A DNA stretch of 64,000 nt, taken from the NCBI RefSeq assembly GCF_900117315.1, contig NZ_LT630337.1, forward strand, positions 1,640,678 to 1,704,677, given 5' to 3'. A program made the position numbers and the translations under genes. Positions 42,499-51,286 of this stretch are shown here, piece after piece. This DNA is from Bacillus massilinigeriensis. Lineage in GTDB: Bacteria > Bacillota > Bacilli > Bacillales > Cytobacillaceae. Each line of letters opens with the position of its first letter. Position 1 is the stretch's first letter. The notes beneath the pieces were generated by a model. The model ran no database searches, had not been told where the DNA came from, and worked only from the letters and a program-made list of their open reading frames with translations.

Positions 42499-44166
42499 CT
42501 AAACCTCAATAATAATAGGTAAGATCATTGGCTTTCTCTTCGTACGTTGGAATAGATATTGTCCGACAGATTTTTTTAGACTTTGCTTGATTGCTCCCCA
42601 CTGTGTATTATTTGATTCTAATAGTTCATTCACCGTTTTTTCGATCAGTTCATTGATTTCCTTTAACAGCTTTTCAGAATCCCTTACATACACAAAACCC
42701 CTAGAAATCGTATCAGGACCTGATAACAATTTCTTTTCTGTTTTGCTCATGGTTAAGACAACCACAAGAATTCCGTCCTCTGATAAATGCTTTCTATCTC
42801 GAAGTACAATCTCACCTATATCCCCAACTCCAATTCCATCCACATATGTATCTCCTGCAGGAATTTTCCTGGTCATTCGAGCGACTGAGTTTTCAATATC
42901 AACAACATCCCCGTTTTTCATAATAAACGTGTTTTCCCGCTCCACTCCAACGGATTCAGCTAGTGTACGGTGAAGATGGAGCATCCGCAACTCTCCATGT
43001 ATGGGGATAAAATACTTTGGCTTCATTAATGTTAGCATCAACTTTAAATCATCCTGGTAACCGTGTCCAGAAACATGTAAACCTTTTCCAGAACCATAAA
43101 TCACTTTTGCCCCAAGAGCAAATAAATTATCAATAATTCGAGAAATATTTTTTTCATTTCCTGGTATAGGTCCAGCTGCTAGGATAACTGTATCTTCTGG
43201 TAGAATCTCCACTCCGCGAAAATTACCAGTGGATAAACGGGCTAATGCAGCTAAAGGCTCACCTTGGCTTCCCGTACAAAGTATAGCAACTTTTTCGGGT
43301 TCCAGCTCATTTATTTGATTAGCATCAATGATCATTCCATCAGGAACATTTAAATATCCTCGTTCCATCGCAACATCCACAACATTTACCATGCTGCGCC
43401 CAAGTAAAGCAAGCTTTCGATTTGTTTTTTGAGCGGCTTCCACAACCTGTTGAACTCGATTAATATTCGAGGCAAACGTCGAAAGAATTACCTTTCTCTC
43501 AGCCTTCATGAAAGCCTCTATCACCATTTCACCAACAATTTTCTCAGATGGAGTGGCACCAGGTCTTTCAGCATTTGTGCTTTCAGATAATAAAAGCAAT
43601 ACCCCTTTTGTCCCAATTTCCGCCATTTTGTGAATATCTGAATACTCTTGATTCGCAGGGGTTAAATCAAATTTGAAATCACCAGTATGCACAATGTTCC
43701 CTTCTGGTGTGCTGAATACGGCACCAAGGCAATCAGGAATACTATGGTTAACCTTAAAAAAGCTAACACTCATATGTTCAAAGGCAAGTTCAGAGTTAGA
43801 ATGAATTTCTATTAATTTTGTTTCCCTTAAAAGTTTATGTTCCTCTAGCTTAAGCTCAATTAGTCCAAGGGTAAAACGTGTTGCGTAGACTGGCACATTT
43901 AATTCTTTTAGGAAATAAGGAATCCCACCGATGTGATCCTCATGACCATGGGTTACAATTAGGGCCTTTACCTTATCTTTATTCTCAACTAAGTATGTAA
44001 GGTCAGGAATGATTAAATCAATCCCCAATAGACTCTCGTCTGGGAATTTATTTCCGCAATCTATGACAAGAATCTCATCTGAGTATTGAATGGCATACAT
44101 ATTTTTTCCAATTTCATATAAACCACCTAAGGCAAAAATGGACAATAACCCTTTTTCCTCGCTCAA
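42499..44166 (-). CDS. Ribonuclease J
   Basis: A 555-residue beta-CASP metallo-lactamase RNase with the dizinc motif HGHEDHIGG (about residues 74-82), HTGDFKFD, FASNINRVQQV and the C-terminal PMILPIIIEV. RNase J has 5'-3' exonuclease and endonuclease activity in mRNA decay. The sequence is similar to RnjA, but the N-terminal FALGGLYEIGKNMYAIQYSDE and other stretches differ, and the KOW neighbour is not the usual rnjA context. It may therefore be an additional paralogue. It starts with TTG after AGGAGGGTTCAAGC. Confidence 0.92.
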   Translation of the reverse strand: MSEEKGLLSIFALGGLYEIGKNMYAIQYSDEILVIDCGNKFPDESLLGIDLIIPDLTYLVENKDKVKALIVTHGHEDHIGGIPYFLKELNVPVYATRFTLGLIELKLEEHKLLRETKLIEIHSNSELAFEHMSVSFFKVNHSIPDCLGAVFSTPEGNIVHTGDFKFDLTPANQEYSDIHKMAEIGTKGVLLLLSESTNAERPGATPSEKIVGEMVIEAFMKAERKVILSTFASNINRVQQVVEAAQKTNRKLALLGRSMVNVVDVAMERGYLNVPDGMIIDANQINELEPEKVAILCTGSQGEPLAALARLSTGNFRGVEILPEDTVILAAGPIPGNEKNISRIIDNLFALGAKVIYGSGKGLHVSGHGYQDDLKLMLTLMKPKYFIPIHGELRMLHLHRTLAESVGVERENTFIMKNGDVVDIENSVARMTRKIPAGDTYVDGIGVGDIGEIVLRDRKHLSEDGILVVVLTMSKTEKKLLSGPDTISRGFVYVRDSEKLLKEINELIEKTVNELLESNNTQWGAIKQSLKKSVGQYLFQRTKRKPMILPIIIEV

Positions 44167-44360
44167 AGCTTGAACCCTCCTATGATGATAACTTTGTTGT
44201 TAAAGATATTATTGCCCTATTCATTTTCTATTATCATGAACCTAAGACGGTTCCTTTACCCCATCCATAGTTAATTATTACGAAATTACTAAAAATGAAT
44301 ATTAACTTGTTTCTCTGTTCAAAATACTTTGGAAAAAGTCCTAAGAAATGAGGGAAATAT

Positions 44361-44651
44361 GTGAAGGAAATTTTACAACAGGTGAAAGAAGAGTTAGAAA
44401 GGGCATACAGCCATCCGGATTCAACCAATTTGGATGAAAGCATTCAACAGCTCCAAAATGCCTTAAAGCAATATGGGGACAAGGGGACAATGATTCAAAA
44501 TCTAATCACTGCAGTGACTCAAGCCAACCATTCCATGGCTCAGATGAAAAATGCCCAGGACTTCTCACCATCCATCGCGTTTGGTCAGGCTCATAATGCC
44601 CTCGAACAGGCTATAGAGTCATATAATGAGACCGATAATGATCCAATTTAA
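44361..44651 (+). CDS. Small helical protein, unknown function
   Basis: A 96-residue, soluble, almost entirely helical protein rich in Gln, Asn and Glu, with two helical stretches (ILQQVKEELERAYSHP and LITAVTQANHSMAQMKNA). The GTG start lies shortly after GAGGGAAAT. No motif is recognised. It is a single gene between RNase J (divergent) and galE (convergent) with a clear terminator, which supports its being expressed. Confidence 0.6.
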   Translation: MKEILQQVKEELERAYSHPDSTNLDESIQQLQNALKQYGDKGTMIQNLITAVTQANHSMAQMKNAQDFSPSIAFGQAHNALEQAIESYNETDNDPI

Positions 44652-44671
44652 AGTTGTTGATGAAATGAAAA

Positions 44672-44706
44672 TGGTACCACAAATAGATTAGACTATTGTG
44701 GTACCA
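44672..44706. terminator. Terminator between convergent genes
   Basis: TGGTACCACAA pairs with TTGTGGTACCA across a short loop, with A-rich and T-containing flanks. Confidence 0.7.
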
Positions 44707-44770
44707 AAGATAATAAAAAATCCATTCCCGTTATTAATTCAAGTGATCTTAACCATTCAATAATTCAGAC

Positions 44771-45760
44771 TTATCTCGTATAGCCATTTGGGTTCAGCTG
44801 ATGCCAATTCCAAGCATCCTTTATTATTTTCTCTATTGAGGTATGCTGAGGATTCCAACCAAGGATATCTTTCGCTTTTTCCGAAGAAGCAACCAGTCTG
44901 CCAGGATCTCCCGCTCTTCTTTCAGTAATCTTTGCAGGTATTGGCTTTCCTGTGACACGACGTGCCGCCTCAATCATTTCCTTTACTGAATAACCTCTGT
45001 TGCTTCCAAGATTAAAAATATTGCTCTTTCCACCACTTTGTAAGTAACGAAGGGCGAGTATATGGGCCTGGATTAAGTCTTCTACATGAATGTAATCTCG
45101 AATACAGGTTCCATCTTCTGTATCATAATCATCTCCAAAAATCGATATAAATTCCCTTTTACCTAAAGCAGCCTCTAGAATAATTGGGACGAGGTGGGTT
45201 TCTGGATGATGATCCTCCCCAATTAAACCAGACTCTAATGCTCCAGCAACATTGAAATAGCGTAAGGAAACATATTTCATCCCATGAGCTGAATCACACC
45301 ATTTCATCATCTTTTCCATAGCTAACTTCGTTTCACCGTAAGCATTAGTAGGATTTGTTTCCATATCTTCTGTTATTGGCATAATATCTTGTTCACCATA
45401 AGTAGCTGCAGTAGAGGAAAAGACGATATGTTTTACTCCAAATTCCTCCATGACCTCTAAAAGCACTTGTGTTCCATAAACATTATTATTGAAATATTCA
45501 AGGGGTTTCTCCATTGATTCCCCTACTAATGAATTGGCAGCAAAATGGATAACGCCTTCAATTCTCTCAAACTGGAAAACTCTTTGTAAAAACTTTTTAT
45601 CCCGAATATCCCCTTTGAAAAAGGAAGCCTTTGGATGGACGGCTCTTTTATGGCCTGTTTGTAAATTATCAATTACTACTACTTCATAGTTTTGTTCAAT
45701 TAACTGATAGACTGCATGGGAACCGATATATCCGGCTCCACCTGTTACTAAAATGCTCAT
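44771..45760 (-). CDS. galE: UDP-glucose 4-epimerase
   Basis: A 329-residue extended-SDR epimerase with the NAD-binding [21 protein letters not shown] with the catalytic serine/threonine, [10 protein letters not shown] with Tyr and Lys, and the sugar-nucleotide region [10 protein letters not shown]. It interconverts UDP-glucose and UDP-galactose for wall and capsule sugars. The ribosome site AGGAGGAATAATA lies inside the last codons of a decayed galactokinase gene, so the two were once an operon. galE itself looks intact. Confidence 0.95.
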   Translation of the reverse strand: MSILVTGGAGYIGSHAVYQLIEQNYEVVVIDNLQTGHKRAVHPKASFFKGDIRDKKFLQRVFQFERIEGVIHFAANSLVGESMEKPLEYFNNNVYGTQVLLEVMEEFGVKHIVFSSTAATYGEQDIMPITEDMETNPTNAYGETKLAMEKMMKWCDSAHGMKYVSLRYFNVAGALESGLIGEDHHPETHLVPIILEAALGKREFISIFGDDYDTEDGTCIRDYIHVEDLIQAHILALRYLQSGGKSNIFNLGSNRGYSVKEMIEAARRVTGKPIPAKITERRAGDPGRLVASSEKAKDILGWNPQHTSIEKIIKDAWNWHQLNPNGYTR

Positions 45761-45762
45761 TA

Positions 45763-46062
45763 TTATTCCTCCTGCAAGACCTCTATCCTTCTGTCCTTAA
45801 AACTTGCAATAAAGAGTGGGGCCTCAATCTCAATTTTGTCTTTGATGTCATTCCGACTTCCCTTATGAATGTATATGTAAAATCTTTCTCCACAATTATT
45901 ATTGTACCGCCTTTAAATCCTGCACCTGTTAGGTAATCATCTTAGATTCCTTGTTGTTTCCATAAGCATCTACTAATGTATCAAGGCTTGGACACATCTC
46001 ATCTTCAAATCCTAAAGACAGGTGAAGCGCATTTATTAGTCGACAAAATCCCCTAAGCTTTG
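45763..46062 (-). pseudogene. galK: Galactokinase (galK) 3' remnant with frameshifts
   Basis: Reading the minus strand in successive frames gives three pieces of a galactokinase C-terminus: RLINALHLSLGFEDEMCPSL with DTLVDAY, then LTGAGFKGGTIIIVEKDF, then [17 protein letters not shown] ending just before galE. Known galactokinases have SHLSLR...LDTLVE, MTGAGFGGCTVSIV and the final IGDGAREL-type end in one frame. At least two frame changes separate the pieces, and no N-terminal kinase half (PGRVNLIGEHTDY) was found. The gene is therefore dead, while galE downstream survives. Confidence 0.75.
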
Positions 46063-46454
46063 CTGTTTTATTTATTCCAGAAGAAAGAGTCCATGCAGAT
46101 TCATGAAATTAATGGATTCTTCCCTTGGAGAGTCCCAATCATCCTCTCTCATACAATTATTCTCTTAAAAAAGAAAACACAGCCTTTTTTCAAGATAATT
46201 GGTAAGTATAATGTATCTTCATTAAAAAACATACCCCATATCACTTAAAGAAATCAATGCCTCCTTTTCATTTTTCCCCTTCCAATTTTTATGAAATTTA
46301 TAAATTTTTTCTAACAACCTTTTTTATATATTCTATGAAAAAACAATCATTCTATCTTTCATCAGACTGTAAAATCCTTCTTTACTCTATGTAGAAATAC
46401 TATTTTATACTAATATTGAGTATTTAAATTCAATGGAAGAGGGGTGTCAATAAA
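46063..46454. other. Gene-free stretch upstream of the oxidoreductase gene
   Basis: A/T-rich DNA, partly probable continuation of the decayed galK region (46063-46250). The part before 46455 would hold the promoter of the plus-strand gene, but no clear -35/-10 pair was settled. GAGGGGTGTCAATAAA is the ribosome site of that gene. Confidence 0.5.
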
Positions 46455-47021
46455 ATGAAGGTAGATGTTGCAGTCATAGGTGGTGGGGTTAGCGGACTTT
46501 CAGCAGCTTTATTCACTGGGCATGCAGGGCTAAAAACGATTGTTTTTGATACGGGCAAATCACAGGTTAAAGGTATTACTTCATTTAGAAATATTCTGGG
46601 GGCACCAGGGATTTCTGGTAATCAATTGATTGAACAATATCAGGAGCAGGTTAAGGATTACGTAGATTTGTTTCAAGTTAAAGTTGATGCTTTAGAAAGA
46701 AATGGCGAAGGTTTTGTTATTCATGCTAACGGTAAAAGCTTTGAAGCCACTCATGTTGTGATTGCCACAAATATTGAATATGATCTCCTTGAAAGTCTAG
46801 GGCTTGAAATTGAAATAAATGAAAATATAAAAAGTGGAAAGATCAAAAAAGTAGTTGGAGTAAACTGGGAAGGAATAACCCCTATCCCCCATCTATATAT
46901 TTCTGGACTACTCTCCGGTATTCCTAGTCAAGTAATGATTGCTGCTGGTCAAGGAGCTGCAGTTGGTGTACGTATTACACAGGATGCAACAGGTGATAAA
47001 TATATGTGGCATGATAAATGA
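46455..47021 (+). CDS. Short FAD-binding oxidoreductase (thioredoxin reductase-like)
   Basis: A 188-residue flavoprotein with the FAD loop VIGGGVSGLSAAL and the C-terminal FAD contact LYISGLLSG with QVMIAAGQGAAVG. It is much shorter than thioredoxin reductase (about 310 residues): the NADPH-binding domain and the CxxC pair are missing. Such single-domain forms occur in Bacillus; electron donor and acceptor are unknown. It ends convergently with splB. Confidence 0.78.
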   Translation: MKVDVAVIGGGVSGLSAALFTGHAGLKTIVFDTGKSQVKGITSFRNILGAPGISGNQLIEQYQEQVKDYVDLFQVKVDALERNGEGFVIHANGKSFEATHVVIATNIEYDLLESLGLEIEINENIKSGKIKKVVGVNWEGITPIPHLYISGLLSGIPSQVMIAAGQGAAVGVRITQDATGDKYMWHDK

Positions 47022-47056
47022 TGATGGCCATAATCTAAACTGCCTACCATATAAAT

Positions 47057-47110
47057 GGCGAGAATTCTCCTGCTCAGGTAATGCATTGTTTTCTGATTAG
47101 AGTTCTCGCC
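47057..47110. terminator. Possible terminator hairpin between convergent genes
   Basis: GGCGAGAATTCTC and GAGTTCTCGCC can pair across a loop of about 30 bases between the oxidoreductase gene and splB. T-runs are poor. Confidence 0.4.
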
Positions 47111-47117
47111 TGCAGTA

Positions 47118-48146
47118 TCATGTAAAGTATTCAATCTTTGCATTTGGAAAAAATTTCTCCATATAAGAATAAAGATGGTTTTTTATATCCTCTTCCTCTT
47201 CTTTTTGATAAATGTATTTTCCAATCCCATATTTCCCCCACTTATACCTTCTTTTGGATTCCTCTAACTCTAATTTAGTCATAGGATAGTTTTTTTCAAT
47301 TACTCTTTTGGCAGGCTTTGTAAATCGATGCTGGATAAATTCAAATGTCAAATCCTCTCTTGCATCCATAGGTAATTCTTCATTAAGCCTCTCAAACATA
47401 TGATAATAGCCCTCCTCCCATCCCTCATGAAGATAGATAGGAGCAACAATAAATCCTAATGGATAACCAGCCCTTGCTACTTTTCCAGCTGCTTCTATTC
47501 TCTTAGCTAAAGGCGAGGTACCAGGCTCAAAGTTTTTGATGACATAATCTGCATTAACACTAAAACGAAAACGAGTTTTCCCATTATGTTTTGCATCCAA
47601 TAAATGGTCAACATGATGAAATTTAGTCACAAATCTCAGTTTACCTAAATCTGATTGACCAAAGTGCTCTATTGCTCTCTTTAAAGTATGTGTCAAATGA
47701 TCTATTCCAACAATATCGGAGGTACAAGAGGCTTCAAACCTTGTAATTTCAGGTGCCCGTTCCGCCATATAATTATCTGCTGCTTCAAGAATTTCATCTA
47801 CATTTACATATGTTCGGATATATGGTTTAGTACCCATCGTCGTTTGTAAATAGCAATAATGACAATGTCCCATACAGCCTGTTGCAAAAGGAATGGCATA
47901 TTCAGCAGATGGCTTGGAGGTATCAAACTTAAGTGTCTTTCTTATACCGACAACAAGTGTTGACTTGGCTACTCTATATTTTTGAAAATCATTGTCACCT
48001 GGTAGATTTCTAACTTGATTATGAGAAGTGGTATATCTGATTTCTACATTCAGCTTTTCAAACTTATCCTTTAGCTCTTTCCCTAACGGATATTCAAGTG
48101 ATTGTGGCTCAAAATAGACGAGCTGAGGAGTAAAAGGCTTATTCAT
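47118..48146 (-). CDS. splB: Spore photoproduct lyase
   Basis: A 342-residue radical-SAM enzyme that reverses the 5-thyminyl-dihydrothymine spore photoproduct at germination. The cluster ligands are CMGHCHYC (about residues 90-98) and the radical-transfer cysteine is in EASCTSDIVG (residue about 141). The length and C-terminus (EKFFPNAKIEYFT) match SplB. The upstream gene is splA, 11 bases away, as in B. subtilis, so expression in the forespore is expected. The window has several other DNA repair genes. Confidence 0.96.
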   Translation of the reverse strand: MNKPFTPQLVYFEPQSLEYPLGKELKDKFEKLNVEIRYTTSHNQVRNLPGDNDFQKYRVAKSTLVVGIRKTLKFDTSKPSAEYAIPFATGCMGHCHYCYLQTTMGTKPYIRTYVNVDEILEAADNYMAERAPEITRFEASCTSDIVGIDHLTHTLKRAIEHFGQSDLGKLRFVTKFHHVDHLLDAKHNGKTRFRFSVNADYVIKNFEPGTSPLAKRIEAAGKVARAGYPLGFIVAPIYLHEGWEEGYYHMFERLNEELPMDAREDLTFEFIQHRFTKPAKRVIEKNYPMTKLELEESKRRYKWGKYGIGKYIYQKEEEEDIKNHLYSYMEKFFPNAKIEYFT

Positions 48147-48157
48147 CTATACCCTCC

Positions 48158-48400
48158 TTATTCATAATCATTACCAAAATAATGTTGATATGCTTGGAGG
48201 GCATCCTCCTCGGATGAATACACAGCCATTTCATTCGTTAGAGGATAATAGGTCTCATATAAAAATATCGCTAACTCATTTGGATTGTCCGGATTATTAA
48301 CTACTGCCGCTTCTTGGATATTGGCTACATCCTGTGTATGAGGGTTTCGATAAAAAACATAGACGATATCCCCAGGATTGTATGTTTGATTCAGTTCCAT
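48158..48400 (-). CDS. splA: SplA, TRAP-like regulator of splB
   Basis: An 80-residue SplA-family protein (ELNQTYNPGDIVYVFYRNPH at its start, IFLYETYYPLTNEMAVYSS in the middle). SplA negatively affects splB expression in B. subtilis and is related to TRAP. The ATG at 48400 follows GAGGGTGGTGTTTAAA. The longer open frame to 48511 overlaps the end of another small gene and has no ribosome site. A sigma-G promoter is expected upstream, but I could not identify a convincing one. Confidence 0.9.
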   Translation of the reverse strand: MELNQTYNPGDIVYVFYRNPHTQDVANIQEAAVVNNPDNPNELAIFLYETYYPLTNEMAVYSSEEDALQAYQHYFGNDYE

Positions 48401-48476
48401 TTTAAACACCACCCTCGGTTTGTTCAGATAAGAACCTACTAATCGAAAGAAAAATACGCCACATAAGGGCGCAAAT

Positions 48477-48647
48477 TTATGAATATTGATCTGTCTTTTC
48501 ATCCTTATCATTTAATCCTTTAGCATTAGGATCCATTTCTCCGTAACCAGGTACTTGACCAGCGTGTTCCATATGATATTCAGAGCCTGAATTCTGATTG
48601 GATCCTGTATTTGCTCTTTGATTTTTGTTAGATTGTGGATTGGTCAA
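48477..48647 (-). CDS. Small hydrophilic protein upstream of splA, TTG start, unknown
   Basis: A 56-codon frame begins with TTG (48647) directly after AGGAGGTGAGAGAA, a near-perfect ribosome site. It encodes an Asn/Gln/Gly-rich protein starting MTNPQSNKNQRANTGSNQ, with a centre EYHMEHAGQVPGYGEMDPNA and an end KDEKTDQYS. The composition is that of small soluble spore proteins. It lies 76 bases upstream of splA on the same strand, so both may be made in the forespore (inference). I do not recognise the family. Confidence 0.75.
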   Translation of the reverse strand: MTNPQSNKNQRANTGSNQNSGSEYHMEHAGQVPGYGEMDPNAKGLNDKDEKTDQYS

Positions 48648-48906
48648 TTCTCTCACCTCCTGAACAGTAATAGGATACGTCTAAATAAAGAGATTATTCA
48701 GGATGAACCTATCATGCTTTCGTGCAAAAACAATTAATAAGATGCTGACATTAAGCAAAATCCAATTTTAAGACACTTACTGTTCTTTCAATGGGATGTT
48801 TCCATTAGTTGCACCATAATATTTTTGTGTTTGACTAATTACTTTTCTATTAACTCATACTAATTTTGGAATCAAATAAATCATATACAAGGGAGTTGAG
48901 TTTAAA

Positions 48907-49272
48907 ATGGAATATGAAGCAAGAAACTCTACTGAGGCAGCCCTTCATCACTATAAAGCAGGACTAGGTGTATTTACTCAGAGGATGCCTAAACTAGCAG
49001 AGCAGTTTAATGCTTTTACAGAAGAATGTTTTAAAGAAGGTTCATTATCTCAGAAGGAAAAACAGCTGATTGCTCTTGGAATCAGCCTGTTTTCTCAGGA
49101 TGAATATTGTATCATCTATCATACAAAGGGTTGTCTCGATCAAGGCTGCACAGAACAAGAGATTTTCGAAGCAGTCGGCGTAACAGCGGCATTTGGAGGC
49201 GGGGCAACTATGAGTCAAGCAGTTACCCTTCTCCAAGAAACTATACAGGAATTAAATCAGCAAAAACAATAA
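48907..49272 (+). CDS. Carboxymuconolactone decarboxylase (AhpD) family protein
   Basis: A 121-residue CMD-fold protein with the helix core [22 protein letters not shown] and a motif around [16 protein letters not shown]. In classical AhpD-like members the motif is ExxCxxC(x3)H. Here one cysteine remains with a Tyr-His, so a peroxidase role through a CxxC pair is doubtful. The start follows GGGAGTTGAGTTTAAA. Single gene, followed by a long palindrome. Confidence 0.8.
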   Translation: MEYEARNSTEAALHHYKAGLGVFTQRMPKLAEQFNAFTEECFKEGSLSQKEKQLIALGISLFSQDEYCIIYHTKGCLDQGCTEQEIFEAVGVTAAFGGGATMSQAVTLLQETIQELNQQKQ

Positions 49273-49294
49273 TACTGTTGGTATCATTGGTGTG

Positions 49295-49346
49295 GTACCT
49301 TGTACTACACAGGATGGTCAAATATCGCTCCTGTGGTACAAGGTAC
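49295..49346. repeat. Long imperfect palindrome between convergent genes
   Basis: GTACCTTGTA plus ACACAGGA pairs with TCCTGTG plus TACAAGGTAC, giving a stem of about 18 bp with one bulge and a 16-base loop. No T-run follows on either strand. It might terminate, but could also be a repeat element. Confidence 0.55.
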
Positions 49347-49355
49347 AGTTCCCAT

Positions 49356-49739
49356 TCATCCTTCAGTATTTTCGGATGTTTTCTCAAAAAATTCATATTC
49401 AATAAACTCCATATTTGAGGGATTATATCGGTACCTTTCAAGATCCAGAGAGTTTTCTCTTCTAATGCCTATCCCTTCTGCCTCTAATAAACTTCTTTGG
49501 TAGAAGGCTACCTCTCCCTTCAATCCAATTTCTCCTTTTGCATTAACTACACGATGCCAAGGTAGGCTGTATTTCTCACTCATAGAATGTAGAATTCGAA
49601 CGACCTGTCTCGCCCCCCTTGGGCTCCCTGCAAGCTTAGCAATCTGTCCGTAGGTCATCACCTTTCCAGAAGGAATTTGTTGTATGATATTAATAACCCT
49701 TTCGGTGAAACCCTTCAAATTAATCTCCCTCTCAACCAT
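49356..49739 (-). CDS. Alkyltransferase-like (ATL) DNA-binding protein
   Basis: A 127-residue MGMT-family domain with the helix-turn-helix GKVMTYGQIAKLAGSPRGARQV. The active-site motif reads PWHRVV where MGMT has PCHRV, so the alkyl-accepting cysteine is replaced by tryptophan. ATL proteins cannot accept the alkyl group but bind O6-alkylguanine and pass it to nucleotide excision repair. The window also contains a true Ogt at 54150. Confidence 0.9.
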   Translation of the reverse strand: MVEREINLKGFTERVINIIQQIPSGKVMTYGQIAKLAGSPRGARQVVRILHSMSEKYSLPWHRVVNAKGEIGLKGEVAFYQRSLLEAEGIGIRRENSLDLERYRYNPSNMEFIEYEFFEKTSENTEG

Positions 49740-50063
49740 TTGACTTTTATGATTTTTAGTTTATCATGTAATGACCTTTGGTTCATAATAATGGCTTTTT
49801 TACTACTCCTTTGTGGATATTGGTTCAGTTTTTATTTAAAAATGTACATTTTTGGATCTTATCAGATTCTGATTCCGTTATCGTCCTTAAATCATGCCAT
49901 TTATTCACCCTTTGGTACCATTAAAGGATTTCATGTCCGATAAATTCTATTTTAGAGTTATTTTTACGTGAAAAAAGGATTCTGTGTCCTTTAAAGATCT
50001 TCCACACCTTCCAACTCTCACAGCAGCGATTTTTCCATAAATAAAGGGTTGTAATAAGAGAAA
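49740..50063. other. Gene-free stretch with short GGAT-GTCC repeats
   Basis: No gene is seen. AAAGGATTTCATGTCCGATAA (49923-49943) and AAAGGATTCTGTGTCCTTT (49974-49992) resemble the repeats at 28130-28198. The rest is A/T-rich. Confidence 0.5.
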
Positions 50064-50086
50064 AGCTGTAGCAAAAACCGCTACAA
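50064..50086 (-). terminator. Terminator after the AraC-type gene
   Basis: On the minus strand GTTGTAGC-GGTTTTT-GCTACAGC is followed by TTTTCTCTT. Confidence 0.75.
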
Positions 50087-50110
50087 CTCCCATACTTTGA
50101 TTTTTCTATA

Positions 50111-50971
50111 TTATTTTAATGGAATCCATATCTCAGAATAGTAATTTGGGCTAGCTGAATCTTCATCTGGATAAACCTCTAATTCTGGTGTACCTGCATG
50201 CTCATAATGATTAGAAGGAAACCATTCTGAAAAGATTTGTCTCCAAGTTTTCTGCATAGCCTCAGGCATTGGACCGTGAACTTCAAAAACTCCCCACTTA
50301 GATGCAGGTATAGTTAAACTCTCAAATCCATCTGGTTTTTCTCCTAAATGTTCTGTTCCTATCCAATAATCTATTTTATCAGCGGATTGCTCTCTTTTAT
50401 CCACACATACACCTAACAAACCTTTTATTTCTCCATTGTTAAAGGGAACTAAAGCTTCTACGGTCCCGTTAGTATGAACATCATTCCACATGAGCGGTAT
50501 CCCTTTTAAATTCTCTTCATTAATCAAAGAAAATTCTCTTTTAACCCCAACAATTTGAAAACTCTCTCTTTTAACAATCTTGTATCTCATTGGTTCTACT
50601 CCTTTCAAACTCACCTGAATAACCAGGCGGTTATATGCTTTGAGCTTTCCCTTATTCCCTCTAGCTTCTCTTGGTGTAATTCCATGTTGCTTTCTGAACG
50701 CTTTTGAGAAAGCTTCAGGAGTTTCATAGCCATACTTATAAGCTAGGTCGATTATTTTTATATTCGTATTTGATAGTTCTTGCGCTGCCAAGGTTAATCG
50801 CCTTTGACGTAGATATTCTCCCACTGAGGAATCTGTCAAAATCGCAAATGTTCTTTGAAAATGAAATTCTGAGGCATTTGCTTCCTTGGCAATTTCCTCA
50901 ATTGTCATATCCTCCAATAAATGTGTTTCCATATAGTCGATTGCCCTTTGCAAGGATTCAACCCAGCCCAT
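50111..50971 (-). CDS. AraC family regulator with GyrI-like effector domain
   Basis: A 286-residue protein. The N-terminal AraC DNA-binding domain has two helix-turn-helix units (TIEEIAKEANASEFHFQRTF and IIDLAYKYGYETPEAFSKAF). From about residue 128 a GyrI-like small-molecule-binding domain follows (beginning ESFQIVGVKREFSL). Similar proteins (Rob/BmrR-like) sense drugs. The start MGWVESLQRA is preceded by GAGGAGTGAGCGAT. It is divergent from an EamA-type exporter gene, which could be its target (inference). Confidence 0.88.
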   Translation of the reverse strand: MGWVESLQRAIDYMETHLLEDMTIEEIAKEANASEFHFQRTFAILTDSSVGEYLRQRRLTLAAQELSNTNIKIIDLAYKYGYETPEAFSKAFRKQHGITPREARGNKGKLKAYNRLVIQVSLKGVEPMRYKIVKRESFQIVGVKREFSLINEENLKGIPLMWNDVHTNGTVEALVPFNNGEIKGLLGVCVDKREQSADKIDYWIGTEHLGEKPDGFESLTIPASKWGVFEVHGPMPEAMQKTWRQIFSEWFPSNHYEHAGTPELEVYPDEDSASPNYYSEIWIPLK

Positions 50972-51286
50972 ATCGCTCACTCCTCTCATTTATATTAACA
51001 ACTCTTTTTTATAGTATCCTGTCAATTTATGCTCTCTCTGGAACAGTTCTTCTCCCGAAATGAACAATAGATAATATTGGATATGACCAAGTAGTTTATC
51101 TGGAATTGTATATATCTTAGATTACATGTTTTAAAGTATGGGGTCATTATTAAGGAATATTAGTTTTGGTAAAGAACAAAAATATCAATAAATATTTTAC
51201 AAAATTTTTTAACTTTTCCATATAATCTAAAGTATAATAAAAATAATTTTTCTTTTATTATAAACCTACTATTATGGAGAAATAAT
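50972..51286. other. Divergent intergenic region between regulator and exporter genes
   Basis: No gene is seen. It holds the promoters of both genes; on the plus strand TTAACT (51209-51214) and TATAAT (51233-51238), 18 bases apart, are a plausible sigma-A promoter for the exporter gene. Confidence 0.5.
51209..51238 (+). promoter_or_regulatory. Predicted sigma-A promoter of the EamA transporter gene
   Basis: TTAACT and TATAAT with 18-base spacing, about 50 bases before the ATG at 51287. Confidence 0.45.

Noticed and set aside
48401..48560. A sigma-G promoter for splA.
   Set aside because: Candidate -35 and -10 elements did not combine at an acceptable spacing.
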